A DNA stretch of 64,000 nucleotides from an uncultured Pseudodesulfovibrio sp. (GCF_963677845.1 NZ_OY782498.1:1991518-2055517); one strand, 5' to 3'; numbered from the stretch's first letter, positions 29,632 to 40,050 are shown. The notes: generated from the sequence alone by a model not told the origin. Numbers and translations are program-made.

Positions 29632-32031
29632 CTAGAAGTGTATCGGCAGATTCTTTTCAAGAGCAGCCAAAACTTTTTTATGTTCCTTATCAACCTGCTT
29701 GTCCTTCAAAGTCTTGGTCGGAGACCGATAAGTCAAACGGAAAGACAAATTGCGTTCCTCTTCCTGGCCTTCCGGCACATACTCGGCCACAAGCTCCACG
29801 GACTCCATGAGACTGACTTTGGACTCCTTGATAACCTTGCGAATAGCATCGGCACCAAGGGTAATCGGTCCAATAACGGTCACGTCACGACGACTGGGCG
29901 GAAACACCGGCAGCGGCGCAAATTCGATTTTGTGTTCTTCTGTCATTGTCCGCAACACGTCCAGATCGAGATCGGCAAGCCATGCTTCCTTACGAGCATG
30001 GTAATACCCTGCAACGTCCTCCTTGACGCAACCAATAAGACCAACCGGCATCTCGTTGACTGTCACCTGCACGCACGGCTCTAAATAGGCATGGTCTTCG
30101 ACCAGACTGAATTCAGGAGCTTCCAGCTTGAGATGATTCTCAATGAGATGTTCAATATGTCCTTTGGCATCAAGATAGTCTGCACTTTCCACGCCCCACG
30201 GCCATTCATTGGCATGACGCGGACCGTACAGTAGAACACCCAAACGAGTATGTTCAGACGTCTCGGTTTCAGATTCGGCATCGGCCAGAAATTTCTTGGC
30301 CACTTCGAAAATGCGAACGTGATTATTACCCTGCGCCAAGTTATTCTTAAGCGTATTCAACAAGCCAGGCGCGAGGTCGGTGCGCATGACATTCTGATCT
30401 TCACTCAAAGGATTGGCGATGAAGACTCGTCCTTCCTCAGGAAGATTGAGGCGATCCAAATCATCGGAACCGACAAAGCTATAGTTCACAGCTTCATTCA
30501 GACCGATACCGGCCCCCCACAATTTGATATTCCTGATAAAGGCATATTCTGTACCGCCTGAGACTGTATCCAATGACTTGGAAACACGAGGCAGAACTGC
30601 CGGAATCTGATCCAAACCGAAAACACGACCAACTTCCTCATACAAGTCCACTTCACGCTCAAGGTCGAGGCGGTGGGACGGAGAAGAAACAGTCCAATTC
30701 TCAGCATTGGAATCATCAACGGAACACCCTTCGCCTTCAAAAACCTTTTTGGCGAATTCCTGTTCCAAATCAAGGCCGAGCAGAGACATGCACCGTGCAT
30801 GGCGATAGCCATGTATGCGATCCTGCCACGGAGTCGGCTCATTAGAAACAACACCGGAAACAACAGAGCCGCCGGAAGCTTCGGCCATGAGCTGAGCTGC
30901 ACGGTCCTGACAGAAACGGGTCAACTGCTGATCCACACCACGTTCGAAGCGATAAGACGCATCAGACGGCAGCGCTAAACGGCGAGCAGTCTTGCGAACA
31001 GTACCCGGACGAAAAACAGCAGCTTCCAACAAAACATTGGTGGATTCGGCGTGCATCTCGGAATTAGCACCACCCATAACGCCCGCAAGGGCAACGGGTT
31101 TCTTGCCATCCCATATAAGGAGATCCTTGGCAGTCAGCGTCCGCTCTATATCGTCCAAAGTAGTAAATTTCATACCGTCTGTTGCCGGAGCCACACGGAT
31201 GGTCGCATCTTCAATCAAATCAAGATCAAAGGCATGTAGAGGCTGTCCCAATTCGAACATGATGTAGTTGGTCACATCAACAATATTGGATATGGGACGT
31301 TGACCCAATGCGAGCAATTTGAAACGCATCCAGTCAGGAGACTTGCGTGTTTCAACGCCACGAATAATACGGCCATGATATGCCGGACACAGTGCCGGAT
31401 CATCGATTAAAATTTTCAAATCGTCAGCAGCGTTGCCGCCTGCCTCTACCAGATTCAACTCCGGCATGGTCAAGGGCAGGTCAAATGCCAACGCAGTCTC
31501 ACGAGCAAAGCCAAGAATAGACAAGCAATCTGCGCGGTTGGGTGTGATGTCAAAATCAAAAACCACACGTTCCAGATTCATTGCGTCCACAAGTTTCGCA
31601 CCGACCGTAAAGGAATCATCCAGAACCCAGATACCATCATGATCGTCGGAAAATCCAAGTTCACGCTCAGAACAAATCATGCCAAACGACTTGATTCCGC
31701 GCAGCTTGGCTTTCTTGATCTTCATGCCCTCTGGCATAACTGTACCAACAGTGGCTACAGGGACTTTCTGCCCCTTACCAACGTTGGGAGCACCGCACAC
31801 GATGGTCAGGGTCTCAGGACCGCCAACATCAACGGTACAGACCGAAAGCTTCTCGGCCTCAGGGTGCTTTTCGCACTCCACGACGTGGCCGACCACAATG
31901 TCCTTGATATTCTCGAAAGGATCGTCGATCCCTTCAAGTTCAAGACCCAACATGGTGAGCTTGTCACCCAGAACCTGAATATCGCCCTCGTAGGGAACGA
32001 ACTCACGCAACCAATTAAGACTGACTAACAT
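29632..32031 (-). CDS. pheT: Phenylalanine-tRNA ligase beta subunit
   Basis: 799 residues, the normal length. Order: N-terminal tRNA-binding OB domain (VVGHVVECEKHPEAEKLSVC, ~46-65), B3/B4 editing domain, B5 domain, catalytic-like core and the C-terminal anticodon-binding FDX-ACB domain beginning near FPPSRRDVTVIG. With PheS it charges tRNA-Phe. Start ATG follows pheS by 79 bp. Last gene of the translation operon before its terminator. Confidence 0.97.
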   Translation of the reverse strand: MLVSLNWLREFVPYEGDIQVLGDKLTMLGLELEGIDDPFENIKDIVVGHVVECEKHPEAEKLSVCTVDVGGPETLTIVCGAPNVGKGQKVPVATVGTVMPEGMKIKKAKLRGIKSFGMICSERELGFSDDHDGIWVLDDSFTVGAKLVDAMNLERVVFDFDITPNRADCLSILGFARETALAFDLPLTMPELNLVEAGGNAADDLKILIDDPALCPAYHGRIIRGVETRKSPDWMRFKLLALGQRPISNIVDVTNYIMFELGQPLHAFDLDLIEDATIRVAPATDGMKFTTLDDIERTLTAKDLLIWDGKKPVALAGVMGGANSEMHAESTNVLLEAAVFRPGTVRKTARRLALPSDASYRFERGVDQQLTRFCQDRAAQLMAEASGGSVVSGVVSNEPTPWQDRIHGYRHARCMSLLGLDLEQEFAKKVFEGEGCSVDDSNAENWTVSSPSHRLDLEREVDLYEEVGRVFGLDQIPAVLPRVSKSLDTVSGGTEYAFIRNIKLWGAGIGLNEAVNYSFVGSDDLDRLNLPEEGRVFIANPLSEDQNVMRTDLAPGLLNTLKNNLAQGNNHVRIFEVAKKFLADAESETETSEHTRLGVLLYGPRHANEWPWGVESADYLDAKGHIEHLIENHLKLEAPEFSLVEDHAYLEPCVQVTVNEMPVGLIGCVKEDVAGYYHARKEAWLADLDLDVLRTMTEEHKIEFAPLPVFPPSRRDVTVIGPITLGADAIRKVIKESKVSLMESVELVAEYVPEGQEEERNLSFRLTYRSPTKTLKDKQVDKEHKKVLAALEKNLPIHF

Positions 32032-32110
32032 TGCACTACCGTAATCGGTGAAAAGTTATGAAAAACGACCCGAATGATCCACGCGGAATCATTCAGGCCG
32101 CACTGAATCT

Positions 32111-33163
32111 TTAAGCGAATTGTTCCAGGAACCGGACGTCGTTTTCAAAGAACATACGCAGATCACCAATGCCGTATTTCAACATGGCAATACGCTCTAT
32201 GCCCATTCCAAATGCAAAGCCGGTAAAGACTTCCGGGTCGTAACCCACGGATTTGAAAACATTGGGATCAACCATGCCGCAACCCAGAATTTCAACCCAG
32301 CCAGTACCTTTACAGACACGACAGGTTGAGCCGTCCTTTTCACCTTTTCCACCGCACATAACGCAGGAGATATCAACTTCTGCAGACGGTTCAGTAAAGG
32401 GGAAAAAGCTCGGGCGAAAACGGACATCAGTCTGAGAGCCGAATATCTGACGTACAAAAACGGTCAAGGTGCCACGCAGGTCAGCCATGGACACATTCTT
32501 GTCAACCAGAAGCCCTTCGATCTGATGAAACATGGGGGTGTGGGTCAAGTCGGAATCACGACGGTATACTTTGCCAGGACAAATAACGGCTACAGGTGGC
32601 TCCTGCTTGAGCATAGAGCGAATCTGCATACCGGAAGTATGTGTCCGCAGCACGATATTGTCCGACACATAAAGCGTATCCTGCATGTCGCGAGCCGGAT
32701 GCTCTGGCGGCATGTTCAGCGCTTCGAAGTTGTGCCAGTCGTTCTCGACTTCAGGCCCGGCTGCTTGCTCGAAACCAAGACCGGTTAGCACGTTGCACAC
32801 TTCATCCATAACAAGTGTCACAGGATGAAGGGAACCTGCCCATGGCTTACGCCCCGGCATGGAAGGATCGAATTTGGACAGTGCTTCGGAAGCCTCGGCC
32901 TTATGCAGATCGGCTTCCCAAGAATCAAGCAACGCCGTAATGGCCTGCTTGACCGTGTTGGCCTTCTGCCCAGCTTCAGGCTTTTCCGAATTGTCGAGCT
33001 TACCAAGCTGGCCCATCATTCCGGCGAGCTTGCCTTTGCGGCCCAGGAACTCGATGCGGAGTTCCTCCAGTTCCTTTAAAGAACAAGCCTGGCCCTTGCG
33101 AGATTCGCAATCCTGGGCCAGGCTGTCGAGTCCTTCCAGGAAGGACTTCAATTCATTACTCAC
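32111..33163 (-). CDS. pheS: Phenylalanine-tRNA ligase alpha subunit
   Basis: 350 residues. An N-terminal coiled coil (~1-95) precedes the class II catalytic core with motif 2 ([18 protein letters not shown]) and motif 3 ([14 protein letters not shown]). The start is GTG at 33163, 3 bp after the rplT stop, so coupled to rplT translation. It ends with the usual [12 protein letters not shown]. Confidence 0.97.
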   Translation of the reverse strand: MSNELKSFLEGLDSLAQDCESRKGQACSLKELEELRIEFLGRKGKLAGMMGQLGKLDNSEKPEAGQKANTVKQAITALLDSWEADLHKAEASEALSKFDPSMPGRKPWAGSLHPVTLVMDEVCNVLTGLGFEQAAGPEVENDWHNFEALNMPPEHPARDMQDTLYVSDNIVLRTHTSGMQIRSMLKQEPPVAVICPGKVYRRDSDLTHTPMFHQIEGLLVDKNVSMADLRGTLTVFVRQIFGSQTDVRFRPSFFPFTEPSAEVDISCVMCGGKGEKDGSTCRVCKGTGWVEILGCGMVDPNVFKSVGYDPEVFTGFAFGMGIERIAMLKYGIGDLRMFFENDVRFLEQFA

Positions 33164-33166
33164 AAT

Positions 33167-33520
33167 TTAGCTCACTTTGGCTTTTGCTGCCTCTGCGATT
33201 TTGGCGAACACTTCAGGATCGCGCACTGCCATATCAGCCAGAACCTTACGGTTCAGCTCGATGCCGGCCAGCTTGAGACCATTCATCAAACGGCTGTAGG
33301 ACAGTCCGTTGAGACGGGCGGCGGCATTGATGCGAATGATCCACAATTTGCGGAATTCGCGTTTCTTACGTTTACGGTCGCGGTATGCGTTACACAGAGC
33401 TTTCTCTACACGCTCGCGAGCTGTGCGGTACAGGCGGCTGCCTGCGCCACGATAGCCTTTGGCCATCTTCAGATACTTTTTGTGACGCCTCTTGGCGGGC
33501 ACTCCACGCTTTACTCTCAT
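33167..33520 (-). CDS. rplT: 50S ribosomal protein L20
   Basis: 117 residues, highly basic, with [21 protein letters not shown] at the start (family hallmark) and [19 protein letters not shown] near the end. L20 is needed for 50S assembly and represses its own operon in several bacteria. ATG with GGAGG upstream. The 182 bp before it, after rpmI, is unusually long for this operon. Confidence 0.98.
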   Translation of the reverse strand: MRVKRGVPAKRRHKKYLKMAKGYRGAGSRLYRTARERVEKALCNAYRDRKRKKREFRKLWIIRINAAARLNGLSYSRLMNGLKLAGIELNRKVLADMAVRDPEVFAKIAEAAKAKVS

Positions 33521-33702
33521 GGTAAAACCTCCATCGCTTATTTACCTCCCGGGCCGGACGGACTCCCCCGACGAGGCGGATTGCTTTAAATGTTAATGTA
33601 AATCAACGGGCATCTCGACTGAACCGAACTGACGCTACGTGCGAACCGGGGCCATTCCCCGGCTCTCTTCAAACGCGGCCAGCAGGTTTATCAGGCGGAT
33701 TG
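33521..33702 (-). promoter_or_regulatory. rpmI-rplT spacer, candidate L20-responsive leader
   Basis: The 182-nt spacer contains a strong GC hairpin (CCGGGG/CCCCGG near 33651-33663) and two copies of an AATCCGCC motif (near 33580 and 33690). L20 autoregulation through mRNA structure is established in E. coli and B. subtilis; that this spacer is the site is inference. Confidence 0.35.
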
Positions 33703-33900
33703 CTAGCCGTTGGGCAACTGACGACGAACAGCTTTCATGTTGGCGGAGTCCACTGTGGTGGACTGGCCCAGGCGACGCTTTCTCTTGGCATTCTTCTTGG
33801 TCAGAATGTGCCTGAGGTTTTTGCGGCGACGCTTGAACTTGCCAGTAGCGGTTTTGGAAAACCGCTTCGCTGCTGCGCGGCGAGTTTTGATCTTAGGCAT
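33703..33900 (-). CDS. rpmI: 50S ribosomal protein L35
   Basis: 65 residues: [20 protein letters not shown] is the family N-terminus, the rest is very basic. ATG preceded by AGGAGG. Forms the classic infC-rpmI-rplT order. Confidence 0.98.
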   Translation of the reverse strand: MPKIKTRRAAAKRFSKTATGKFKRRRKNLRHILTKKNAKRKRRLGQSTTVDSANMKAVRRQLPNG

Positions 33901-33941
33901 AGTAGTATCCTCCTAAAAGGGAACAAGTCCCCTATGAGTCT

Positions 33942-34487
33942 CTATTTTTTCACGGGAGCAAGCATCATTGTCATGGTCCGTCCTTCTGACATTGGCTTGC
34001 TCTCGACTTTAGCGATATCCAGCGTATCCTCCACGACCCTGTCGAGCATCATCAGCCCGCGGTCCTTATGGACGATTTCGCGTCCTCGAAAGAAGATGGT
34101 CACTTTACAGCGATCTCCTGCATCGAGGAATTTAACAATTTTCTTGAGCTTGGTCTGGTAATCGTGCTCATCGGTTTTGGGCCGGAACTTGACTTCCTTG
34201 ATCTTAATTACGGTCTGTTTCTTCTTAGCTTCCTGCAACTTCTTCTGCTGCTGGTACTTAAACTTACCATAATCCATGATCTTACAGACAGGCGGATCGG
34301 CGTTCGGCGCGACCTCCACAAGATCAAGCCCTTTTTCGCGAGCGCGTTCTAAAGCGTCGCGGGTTGCCAGTACGCCCAACTGCTCACCGTCATCATCCAC
34401 GACTCGCACCTTAGGGATGCGAATTCTGTCGTTGCGCCGGACCTCGTCTTTCCGCTGGTCGCGGCGGTAGTTACCCCGAAAAGCTAT
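33942..34487 (-). CDS. infC: Translation initiation factor IF-3, AUA start codon
   Basis: 181 residues from an ATA at 34487, close to the 180 of E. coli IF3. The frame has TGA two codons before this ATA, so no start further upstream is possible; the ATA has GGAGG eight bases upstream. The next in-frame GTG (34409) would remove residues 1-26, which form the conserved [16 protein letters not shown] region. Later motifs [15 protein letters not shown] and [11 protein letters not shown] are typical. IF3 discriminates against rare start codons, and E. coli infC starts at AUU for that reason, so autoregulation is expected. The first 17 nt overlap the end of thrS. Confidence 0.93.
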   Translation of the reverse strand: MAFRGNYRRDQRKDEVRRNDRIRIPKVRVVDDDGEQLGVLATRDALERAREKGLDLVEVAPNADPPVCKIMDYGKFKYQQQKKLQEAKKKQTVIKIKEVKFRPKTDEHDYQTKLKKIVKFLDAGDRCKVTIFFRGREIVHKDRGLMMLDRVVEDTLDIAKVESKPMSEGRTMTMMLAPVKK

Positions 34488-36408
34488 AGCTCATTCCTCC
34501 TGCTTCGAAAGGCGACTTTGCAGCATCAAGTATCAACTGCACAGCCTCCTCCAATGAAACCAATCCGGGGTCTTCTCCGTCTCGTGAACGAATATTGACA
34601 CACCCGGCCTCAACCTCTTTATCACCGATTACCAACATATACGGGATTTTCTCAACTTGAGCTTCCCGAATCTTATAGCCAAGCTTCTCGTTGCGGGTGT
34701 CCGCTTCGACACGGATTCCCTTGCTTGCCAACAAGGCTTTGGCTTTATTCACAAAATCAAGCTGTGCATCCGTAACGTTCATAATACGCGCTTGAACCGG
34801 AGCCAGCCAAACAGGATACGCACCTGCACAGTGTTCCGTCAAGACGCCAATGAAACGTTCAATGGAACCAAGCATGGCCCGATGGATCATTACAGGGCGA
34901 TGCCGTTCACCATCCTCGCCGACATATACTATGTCAAAGCGATCTGGCAAGGTGAAATCGACCTGAATAGTGCCGCACTGCCAGGAACGTCCGATGGAAT
35001 CACGCAAATGAAAGTCGATCTTGGGTCCGTAAAAGGCACCGTCACCCTCATTAATGGCATATTCCAAACCGGATTCGTTCAAAGCCTCGCGCAAGGCTTC
35101 GGTGGCGACATTCCAATCCTCATCTGAACCAATGGACTTTTCAGGACGAGTAGAAAGCTCCACATCGAACTCGTAGTCAAACAGGGAATAAATGTCCTGA
35201 TAAAATTTGATGAGATCAATGATTTCCTCAGAAATCTGGTCCGGGCGGCAAATAAGGTGAGCATCATCCTGAGTAAAGGTACGCACGCGCATGAGGCCAT
35301 GCAACACGCCGGATTTCTCATGACGGTGAACGACACCCAGTTCAAAATACCGCTGGGGAAGCTCTCGGTAGCTCATGATCTTACGCTTGTAAATGATCAT
35401 ATGAGCCAAGCAGTTCATGGGCTTGATGCCGTAAGCCTGCTCGTCAATTTCCGTGAAATACATATTTTCACGATAATTCTCGTAGTGACCGGACTTTTCC
35501 CACATCTCACGCTTAAGAATGAGCGGCCCCTGAACGAGGTCATACCCACGCTTCAAGTGTTCCTTGCGCTCGAAATCCTCAAGGATTGCACGAAGCAACA
35601 TGCCTTTGGGGTGCCACAAAGGCATACCAGGACCGACTTCGTCATTGAAGGAAAAGAGGTCAAGCTGCTTGCCGAGCTTACGATGATCACGCTTTTTGGC
35701 TTCTTCCAAACGGAACAGGTGCTTCTTGAGCGCCTTGGGGTCCTGCCATGCAGTACCGTAGATACGCTGAAGCTGTTTGTTCTTTTCGTCGCCACGCCAG
35801 TACGCACCAGCCACGGACAAAAGCTTGAAGGCTTTTATCATGCCGGTACGCGCAACGTGCGGGCCGCGACACAAGTCCGCGAAATCGCCATGCGTATAAA
35901 TGGAAAATTCTTCTTCGCCAAGGTCGTCCATGATTTCGGGCTTATACTCTTCACCCATGTCAGAAAAAAACTTCTTGGCCTCTTCCTTGGACATGGTTGA
36001 ACGAACAAATTCCTTATTGGCCCCCACAGAACTGAGCATCTCTTTCTCGATGGCTTCCAGATCTTCAGGAGTAAACGGACGTTCGTAATCAAAATCATAG
36101 TAGAATCCGTCCTGAATGGCCGGACCAATAGTCACCTTGGCGGTGGGGAACAATTTTTTGACAGCTTCGGCCATGAGATGAGCCGCGGAGTGGCGGATAA
36201 CGCCCAGCCCCTCTTCGCTGTCAGCGAAGACGGGCTCGATGGTAGTACAAGGAGTCGGCACGGCAGTGGACATGTCCAAAATGGTGTCTTCGCACTTGGC
36301 GGCGACGACCTTTTTGAACTGTTTCTTTGACAGGCCCTCTTGCAGGGCATCGGCACAGGATGCACCGTCGGCCAATTCAACTGGATTGCCAGCGACTTCG
36401 ATCTGCAC
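34471..36408 (-). CDS. thrS: Threonine-tRNA ligase
   Basis: 645 residues with all domains: TGS (~1-60), editing domain with [11 protein letters not shown] (~75-85), catalytic core with the zinc-binding MNCLAHM and motif 2 [15 protein letters not shown], and the C-terminal anticodon-binding domain ([12 protein letters not shown] onward). The start is GTG at 36408 with GGAG upstream. First gene of the translation operon and translationally overlapping infC. Confidence 0.97.
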   Translation of the reverse strand: MQIEVAGNPVELADGASCADALQEGLSKKQFKKVVAAKCEDTILDMSTAVPTPCTTIEPVFADSEEGLGVIRHSAAHLMAEAVKKLFPTAKVTIGPAIQDGFYYDFDYERPFTPEDLEAIEKEMLSSVGANKEFVRSTMSKEEAKKFFSDMGEEYKPEIMDDLGEEEFSIYTHGDFADLCRGPHVARTGMIKAFKLLSVAGAYWRGDEKNKQLQRIYGTAWQDPKALKKHLFRLEEAKKRDHRKLGKQLDLFSFNDEVGPGMPLWHPKGMLLRAILEDFERKEHLKRGYDLVQGPLILKREMWEKSGHYENYRENMYFTEIDEQAYGIKPMNCLAHMIIYKRKIMSYRELPQRYFELGVVHRHEKSGVLHGLMRVRTFTQDDAHLICRPDQISEEIIDLIKFYQDIYSLFDYEFDVELSTRPEKSIGSDEDWNVATEALREALNESGLEYAINEGDGAFYGPKIDFHLRDSIGRSWQCGTIQVDFTLPDRFDIVYVGEDGERHRPVMIHRAMLGSIERFIGVLTEHCAGAYPVWLAPVQARIMNVTDAQLDFVNKAKALLASKGIRVEADTRNEKLGYKIREAQVEKIPYMLVIGDKEVEAGCVNIRSRDGEDPGLVSLEEAVQLILDAAKSPFEAGGMSYSFSG

Positions 36409-36454
36409 TTCTTATACTCCTTGGTCCGACAAAACGCCGGAAGCTGTTAACGAA

Positions 36455-36480
36455 GAAAGGGAGGCCTGAGGCCTCCCTTC
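36455..36480 (-). terminator. Hairpin between tRNA-Val and thrS
   Basis: A strong GC-rich stem (GGGAGGCC with GGCCTCCC, tight loop) lies just after the tRNA on the minus strand, followed by TTTCTTCG. The T-tract is weak, so some read-through into thrS is possible. Confidence 0.6.
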
Positions 36481-36491
36481 CGGGGATGTTC

Positions 36492-36566
36492 TGGTAGGCG
36501 CGGAGGGATTTGAACCCACGACCCTTTGCACGTCAAGCAAATGCTCTCCCCCTGAGCTACGCGCCT
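36492..36566 (-). tRNA. tRNA-Val (anticodon GAC)
   Basis: 75 nt including an encoded CCA. Acceptor AGGCGCG/CGCGCCT, D arm GCTC..GAGC, anticodon stem TTTGC/GCAAA with loop TTGACGT giving anticodon GAC, variable GGGTC, and a T arm with TTCAAAT. The T stem has a U-U mismatch at its second pair. It reads GUC (and GUU by wobble). Confidence 0.93.
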
Positions 36567-36585
36567 TCTCGTTGAAGCGAGACGG

Positions 36586-36614
36586 AAAGTATCCGCGAGG
36601 CCGGTTGTTGTCAA
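36586..36614 (-). promoter_or_regulatory. Sigma-70 promoter of tRNA-Val
   Basis: On the minus strand a perfect -35 TTGACA (36614-36609) and a -10 TACTTT (36591-36586) lie 17 bp apart. The start would be about 13 nt before the mature tRNA end. It may also supply transcripts for thrS. Confidence 0.7.
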
Positions 36615-36833
36615 GCGGGATTTTAATCTTTTTTCATTTTTTTTACTATTGCACAACACGACTTACCAACCAGAATGATTTCAACCCTGCTTTCATCCTC
36701 TCAAACTAATTCTAATTGCCGGCACACTGTAGTCATGTATGATCTGAATAATAGTACGCCTTCCCCCTTGATATGAACAGTACTTTTGCCCTCAATATCT
36801 GATTATTCAATAGGTTAAAGGAGGTATCAATCC

Positions 36834-38528
36834 ATGATTGACATCACAACAAGTACTGTGACGGCATGGATAGAGCTTGCTGGACACCCCTTTAGCGTTG
36901 CAATTCTGACGACGATCATTTGTTACGGGATACACCTGTTATGGGAAAAGACACGCCACCTCAACTCCAGTACAAAAGCCGACGCACACTACAAAGACGC
37001 ACAACGTCTGGCTCACATAGGACACTGGGAATACTTTTTCGACACGAATCATCTCATCTGGTCGGACGAAGTTTACCGTATATTTGGTCTGAGCAAAAAG
37101 GATTTCGATAACACATTGGAAGGATTTTATAGCCTTATCCACCCCGACGACCGTGAAAAGGTTCGTGTTCAATACAATCAAGCGATAAAAAATAATGAAA
37201 ATTATGAAGCTGTTCACCGAATCATCCGCAAAGACGGCCAAATTGCGTACGTTCAAGAACATTGTCATACATACTTTGACAACAAAGGCCGCGCCCGACG
37301 ATCATTAGGAACTATTCAGGACGTGACGGTGCAAGAGGTCGCAGAAAATGAATTACGACGAGCGAAACATGAAGCTGAATCTGCAACCCGAGCCAAAAGC
37401 GCTTTTCTCGCCACTATGAGTCATGAAATTCGTACCCCACTCAACGGCATACTTGGTATGCTTCAATTACTCGCAACAACGTCCCTTGATAAAGAACAAA
37501 AAGAATACGTAAATTGGGCAACAACCTCATCGGAACGTTTGTCAGATCTTCTTTTTGACATTCTTGAACTTACTGAACTCGCAACCAACAGAATTGAGAT
37601 TAGTCGAGAACTCTTCAATATCCATGAAACCGTTTCTGGTGTCGTTGAAATTTTTTCCAACAAAGCAAAACAAAAAGGATTACTTCTTCAGTTAAACATA
37701 AATGACAATCTCCCAACCATGATTCTGGGAGACGAAGCCCGGTTAAGGCATGTCCTCTTCAATCTTATCGGCAATGCCGTCAAATTTACCGAACATGGTA
37801 ATGTCTCGGTCGACGTAACAGCTCTCTCCGACCACTCAAATGCCACCCTCCCTGTTTTATTCATAATCACCGATACAGGGCCGGGTATTCCTGATGAAAT
37901 CATGCACATGATGGTTGAACCTTTCACTCAAGCCGAAGACGCGATGGTCCGAAAGCATGGCGGTGCAGGGCTGGGACTTTCCATAGTCCAAGGCTTATCC
38001 AAACTCATGGCCGGTACTTTGGCAATATCTACAGACGAAGGAATGGGCACCGAAATATACTTATGCCTCCCTCTAGAGACTCCTGGCGACTCTCATGCGG
38101 CCTCACTCGTTGTCCACCCACCCCCTGTTGGCCAACATGGTGAACACAAAGTCCTGTTGGTTGAAGATGACGCTGTCAATCAAACGGCTCTCAGCACACT
38201 TTTGCGCAAACAGGGACTGCATGTCGACATAGCCCAAAACGGGCAAGAAGCTCTGGAAAAAATACGCAGCGAGAACCACCGCCTCATTTTCATGGATATC
38301 CAGATGCCAATCATGGATGGCATGGAAGCCACCCATGCAATACGTGAAGGTCAAGCAGGAACCGGGAAGTCCGACATCCCTATCATCGCCCTGACAGCCT
38401 ATGCCATGGCTGGTGACAGAAAACGCTTCCTTCAAGCGGGCATGAATGACTATCTGCCCAAACCGGTAAGCATTGAAGGACTGCAGAAAGTGCTCGACAG
38501 AGAAATCGGCCAAAGGGTGAACAGATAA
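36834..38528 (+). CDS. Hybrid sensor histidine kinase
   Basis: 564 residues. One N-terminal membrane helix (~20-38), PAS domain (~50-170), HisKA with phospho-acceptor His in SHEIRTPLNGILGM (~196), HATPase with DTGPGIPDE and GGAGLGLSIV, then a C-terminal receiver domain (~430-555) with acceptor Asp in LIFMDIQMPIMDG and Lys in YLPKP. No cognate response regulator or output gene is adjacent, so the signal and target are unknown. Strong AAAGGAGG ribosome site. Confidence 0.93.
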   Translation: MIDITTSTVTAWIELAGHPFSVAILTTIICYGIHLLWEKTRHLNSSTKADAHYKDAQRLAHIGHWEYFFDTNHLIWSDEVYRIFGLSKKDFDNTLEGFYSLIHPDDREKVRVQYNQAIKNNENYEAVHRIIRKDGQIAYVQEHCHTYFDNKGRARRSLGTIQDVTVQEVAENELRRAKHEAESATRAKSAFLATMSHEIRTPLNGILGMLQLLATTSLDKEQKEYVNWATTSSERLSDLLFDILELTELATNRIEISRELFNIHETVSGVVEIFSNKAKQKGLLLQLNINDNLPTMILGDEARLRHVLFNLIGNAVKFTEHGNVSVDVTALSDHSNATLPVLFIITDTGPGIPDEIMHMMVEPFTQAEDAMVRKHGGAGLGLSIVQGLSKLMAGTLAISTDEGMGTEIYLCLPLETPGDSHAASLVVHPPPVGQHGEHKVLLVEDDAVNQTALSTLLRKQGLHVDIAQNGQEALEKIRSENHRLIFMDIQMPIMDGMEATHAIREGQAGTGKSDIPIIALTAYAMAGDRKRFLQAGMNDYLPKPVSIEGLQKVLDREIGQRVNR

Positions 38529-38577
38529 TCTTATTCATGATGAAATGAAGCATGTGAAGAACCGAGACTTCTTAAAC

Positions 38578-38613
38578 GAAAGGCCCGTCCTGCATTTGCA
38601 GGACGGGCCTTTC
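38578..38613. terminator. Bidirectional intrinsic terminator
   Basis: A 17-bp perfect stem with a two-base loop (38578-38594 with 38597-38613) separates the kinase gene and the opposing HEAT gene. A short A- and T-rich flank lies on both sides. Confidence 0.88.
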
Positions 38614-38633
38614 CATTTCAATTTCATCAAAAC

Positions 38634-39323
38634 CTACCCAATGGAGGCCAGAGCTTCACTTGCCATATCTCCGACAGTCAAATATCTGATCACACCATCC
38701 TTGAACGTCCGAATCTCGGAATCATCATCCTTCATTGCCTCAAGCTTGCCCTTCGCTCCTTCAGCCTTGATCAAACCAAGGACCCAGGCAGCATACGCCC
38801 GATTATAGGCATCAGGGTCATCAAGCCCCACGATCAGAAAACGTTCGCCGTGAGCAACCAACTCAGGCCGCACGCTGGCCAGTCGAGCCAAGCCCCAATA
38901 AACATCACGCCTTAATTCGGGATGATCGAGAAAATTACCATCGCATTCGGCATCACAAAAGATGTAAGAAACCAGAATCTTATGAAACTCCTTGGCGACC
39001 TTTTCATTTTGGACCATGGCCTCGGCCATGAAGTGCGGGATACTCCAACCAAGATTGCCGGATTCCTCGTTCATGTGCCACATAAGCGTACGCATAAGGG
39101 TGCGTGTCTTTTCCATGGACGCTTCCGCTAAACGAGAAACAGCACGACCAAATGCGGGGACCGTGTGCCAACGAACAGCCTCTTCTCGATCAAGCCGCAA
39201 ATTCAACAATGGCGGCATCAAGTCTCCGGGGGGAAACGCATCCAACTCCACCAATCGTTCCTGCCAATTATCATCTATGAGTATTTCACGAACTGCCTTC
39301 TTCGTGCTGCGAAACTTTGACAT
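38634..39323 (-). CDS. HEAT-repeat protein
   Basis: 229 residues, all-helical with HEAT-like pairs; motifs like VYWGLARLASVRPELVAHG and AYAAWVLGLIKAEGAKG mark PBS-lyase/HEAT repeats. No signal peptide. The start ATG at 39323 has AGGAG upstream; the frame runs further up to 39515 but crosses a terminator, so that extension is rejected. It follows the TPR gene and is separated from it by a terminator. Confidence 0.82.
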   Translation of the reverse strand: MSKFRSTKKAVREILIDDNWQERLVELDAFPPGDLMPPLLNLRLDREEAVRWHTVPAFGRAVSRLAEASMEKTRTLMRTLMWHMNEESGNLGWSIPHFMAEAMVQNEKVAKEFHKILVSYIFCDAECDGNFLDHPELRRDVYWGLARLASVRPELVAHGERFLIVGLDDPDAYNRAYAAWVLGLIKAEGAKGKLEAMKDDDSEIRTFKDGVIRYLTVGDMASEALASIG

Positions 39324-39344
39324 ATCAACTCCTACAAAGAATAA

Positions 39345-39371
39345 GGGGACCGCCAAACTGACGGTCCCCCT
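39345..39371 (-). terminator. Intrinsic terminator after the TPR gene
   Basis: On the minus strand GGGGACCG pairs with CGGTCCCC and is followed by TTATTCTT. It ends the three-gene transcript at 39412-41249. Confidence 0.75.
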
Positions 39372-39411
39372 AGTATAATCATCTTTTCGATGTAGGCAAT
39401 AGGAATAATTC

Positions 39412-40035
39412 CTATTTATTATTTTCTTCCACTTCCTTCTTGAAATCTTCGGGCACTTCAAAGCCGGATTCTTCCGCCTTGGCGATACACTTGGCAGCAT
39501 CTGCCCAGTGGCCAAAGTGAGCGTCTACAATAGCTTTGTTGTTCCAAGCCGGACCAAAGTGAGACTGCTTTTCAAGAATTTTCTTGAGCAGCTTGTCAGC
39601 CTCCTCATAATCACTCATGGCAATAAACAAAGAAGACATGGTGGCTTGAGCCTGAGCAAATTCAGGGTCATACTTGAGAGCCTTTTTCAAAGCTTTGTGA
39701 GCCTTGTCATAGTCTCCCTGCTGCATGAGAATAAAACCGATGTTCCCCCAAGGCACGGCAAAGAACGGACGTTGCTGAGTCGCCTGAATATTGTAGTTCA
39801 AGCAGGACTCCATATCGTCACGCTGCAAGGCGATACCGCCGAGCTGCACATACCCTTCTGCCATACGCGGAGAATGAGCGACGGCATCGAGAAATTCACG
39901 TTCAGCCTCCATAAAATCCCGGCGAGACAAATATGCCACGCCCAAATTGTAATGGGTATTACCGCAGGAGGGGTTTGCTTCCAACTTAGCCTTGAGATCC
40001 GCAATGTACTCGTCAAGATTGTCGAATTTTTCCAT
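39412..40035 (-). CDS. TPR-repeat protein
   Basis: 207 residues with about five tetratricopeptide repeats (for example THYNLGVAYLSRRDFMEAE at ~26-44 and AWNNKAIVDAHFGHWADA near 168). Cytoplasmic by appearance. It starts 15 bp after the preceding 121-residue gene with AAGGAT upstream and ends before a terminator. Part of the YkgJ cassette; a chaperone or adaptor role is inference. Confidence 0.85.
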   Translation of the reverse strand: MEKFDNLDEYIADLKAKLEANPSCGNTHYNLGVAYLSRRDFMEAEREFLDAVAHSPRMAEGYVQLGGIALQRDDMESCLNYNIQATQQRPFFAVPWGNIGFILMQQGDYDKAHKALKKALKYDPEFAQAQATMSSLFIAMSDYEEADKLLKKILEKQSHFGPAWNNKAIVDAHFGHWADAAKCIAKAEESGFEVPEDFKKEVEENNK

Positions 40036-40050
40036 GGCGTTGTATCCTTC

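Noticed and set aside
35257..36000. Plus-strand open frame antisense to thrS
   Set aside because: Lies wholly inside a clear thrS gene; composition and lack of motifs mark it as a shadow.
39324..39515. N-terminal extension of the HEAT-repeat gene
   Set aside because: It would cross a clear terminator hairpin at 39345-39371, and a better ATG with AGGAG lies downstream.
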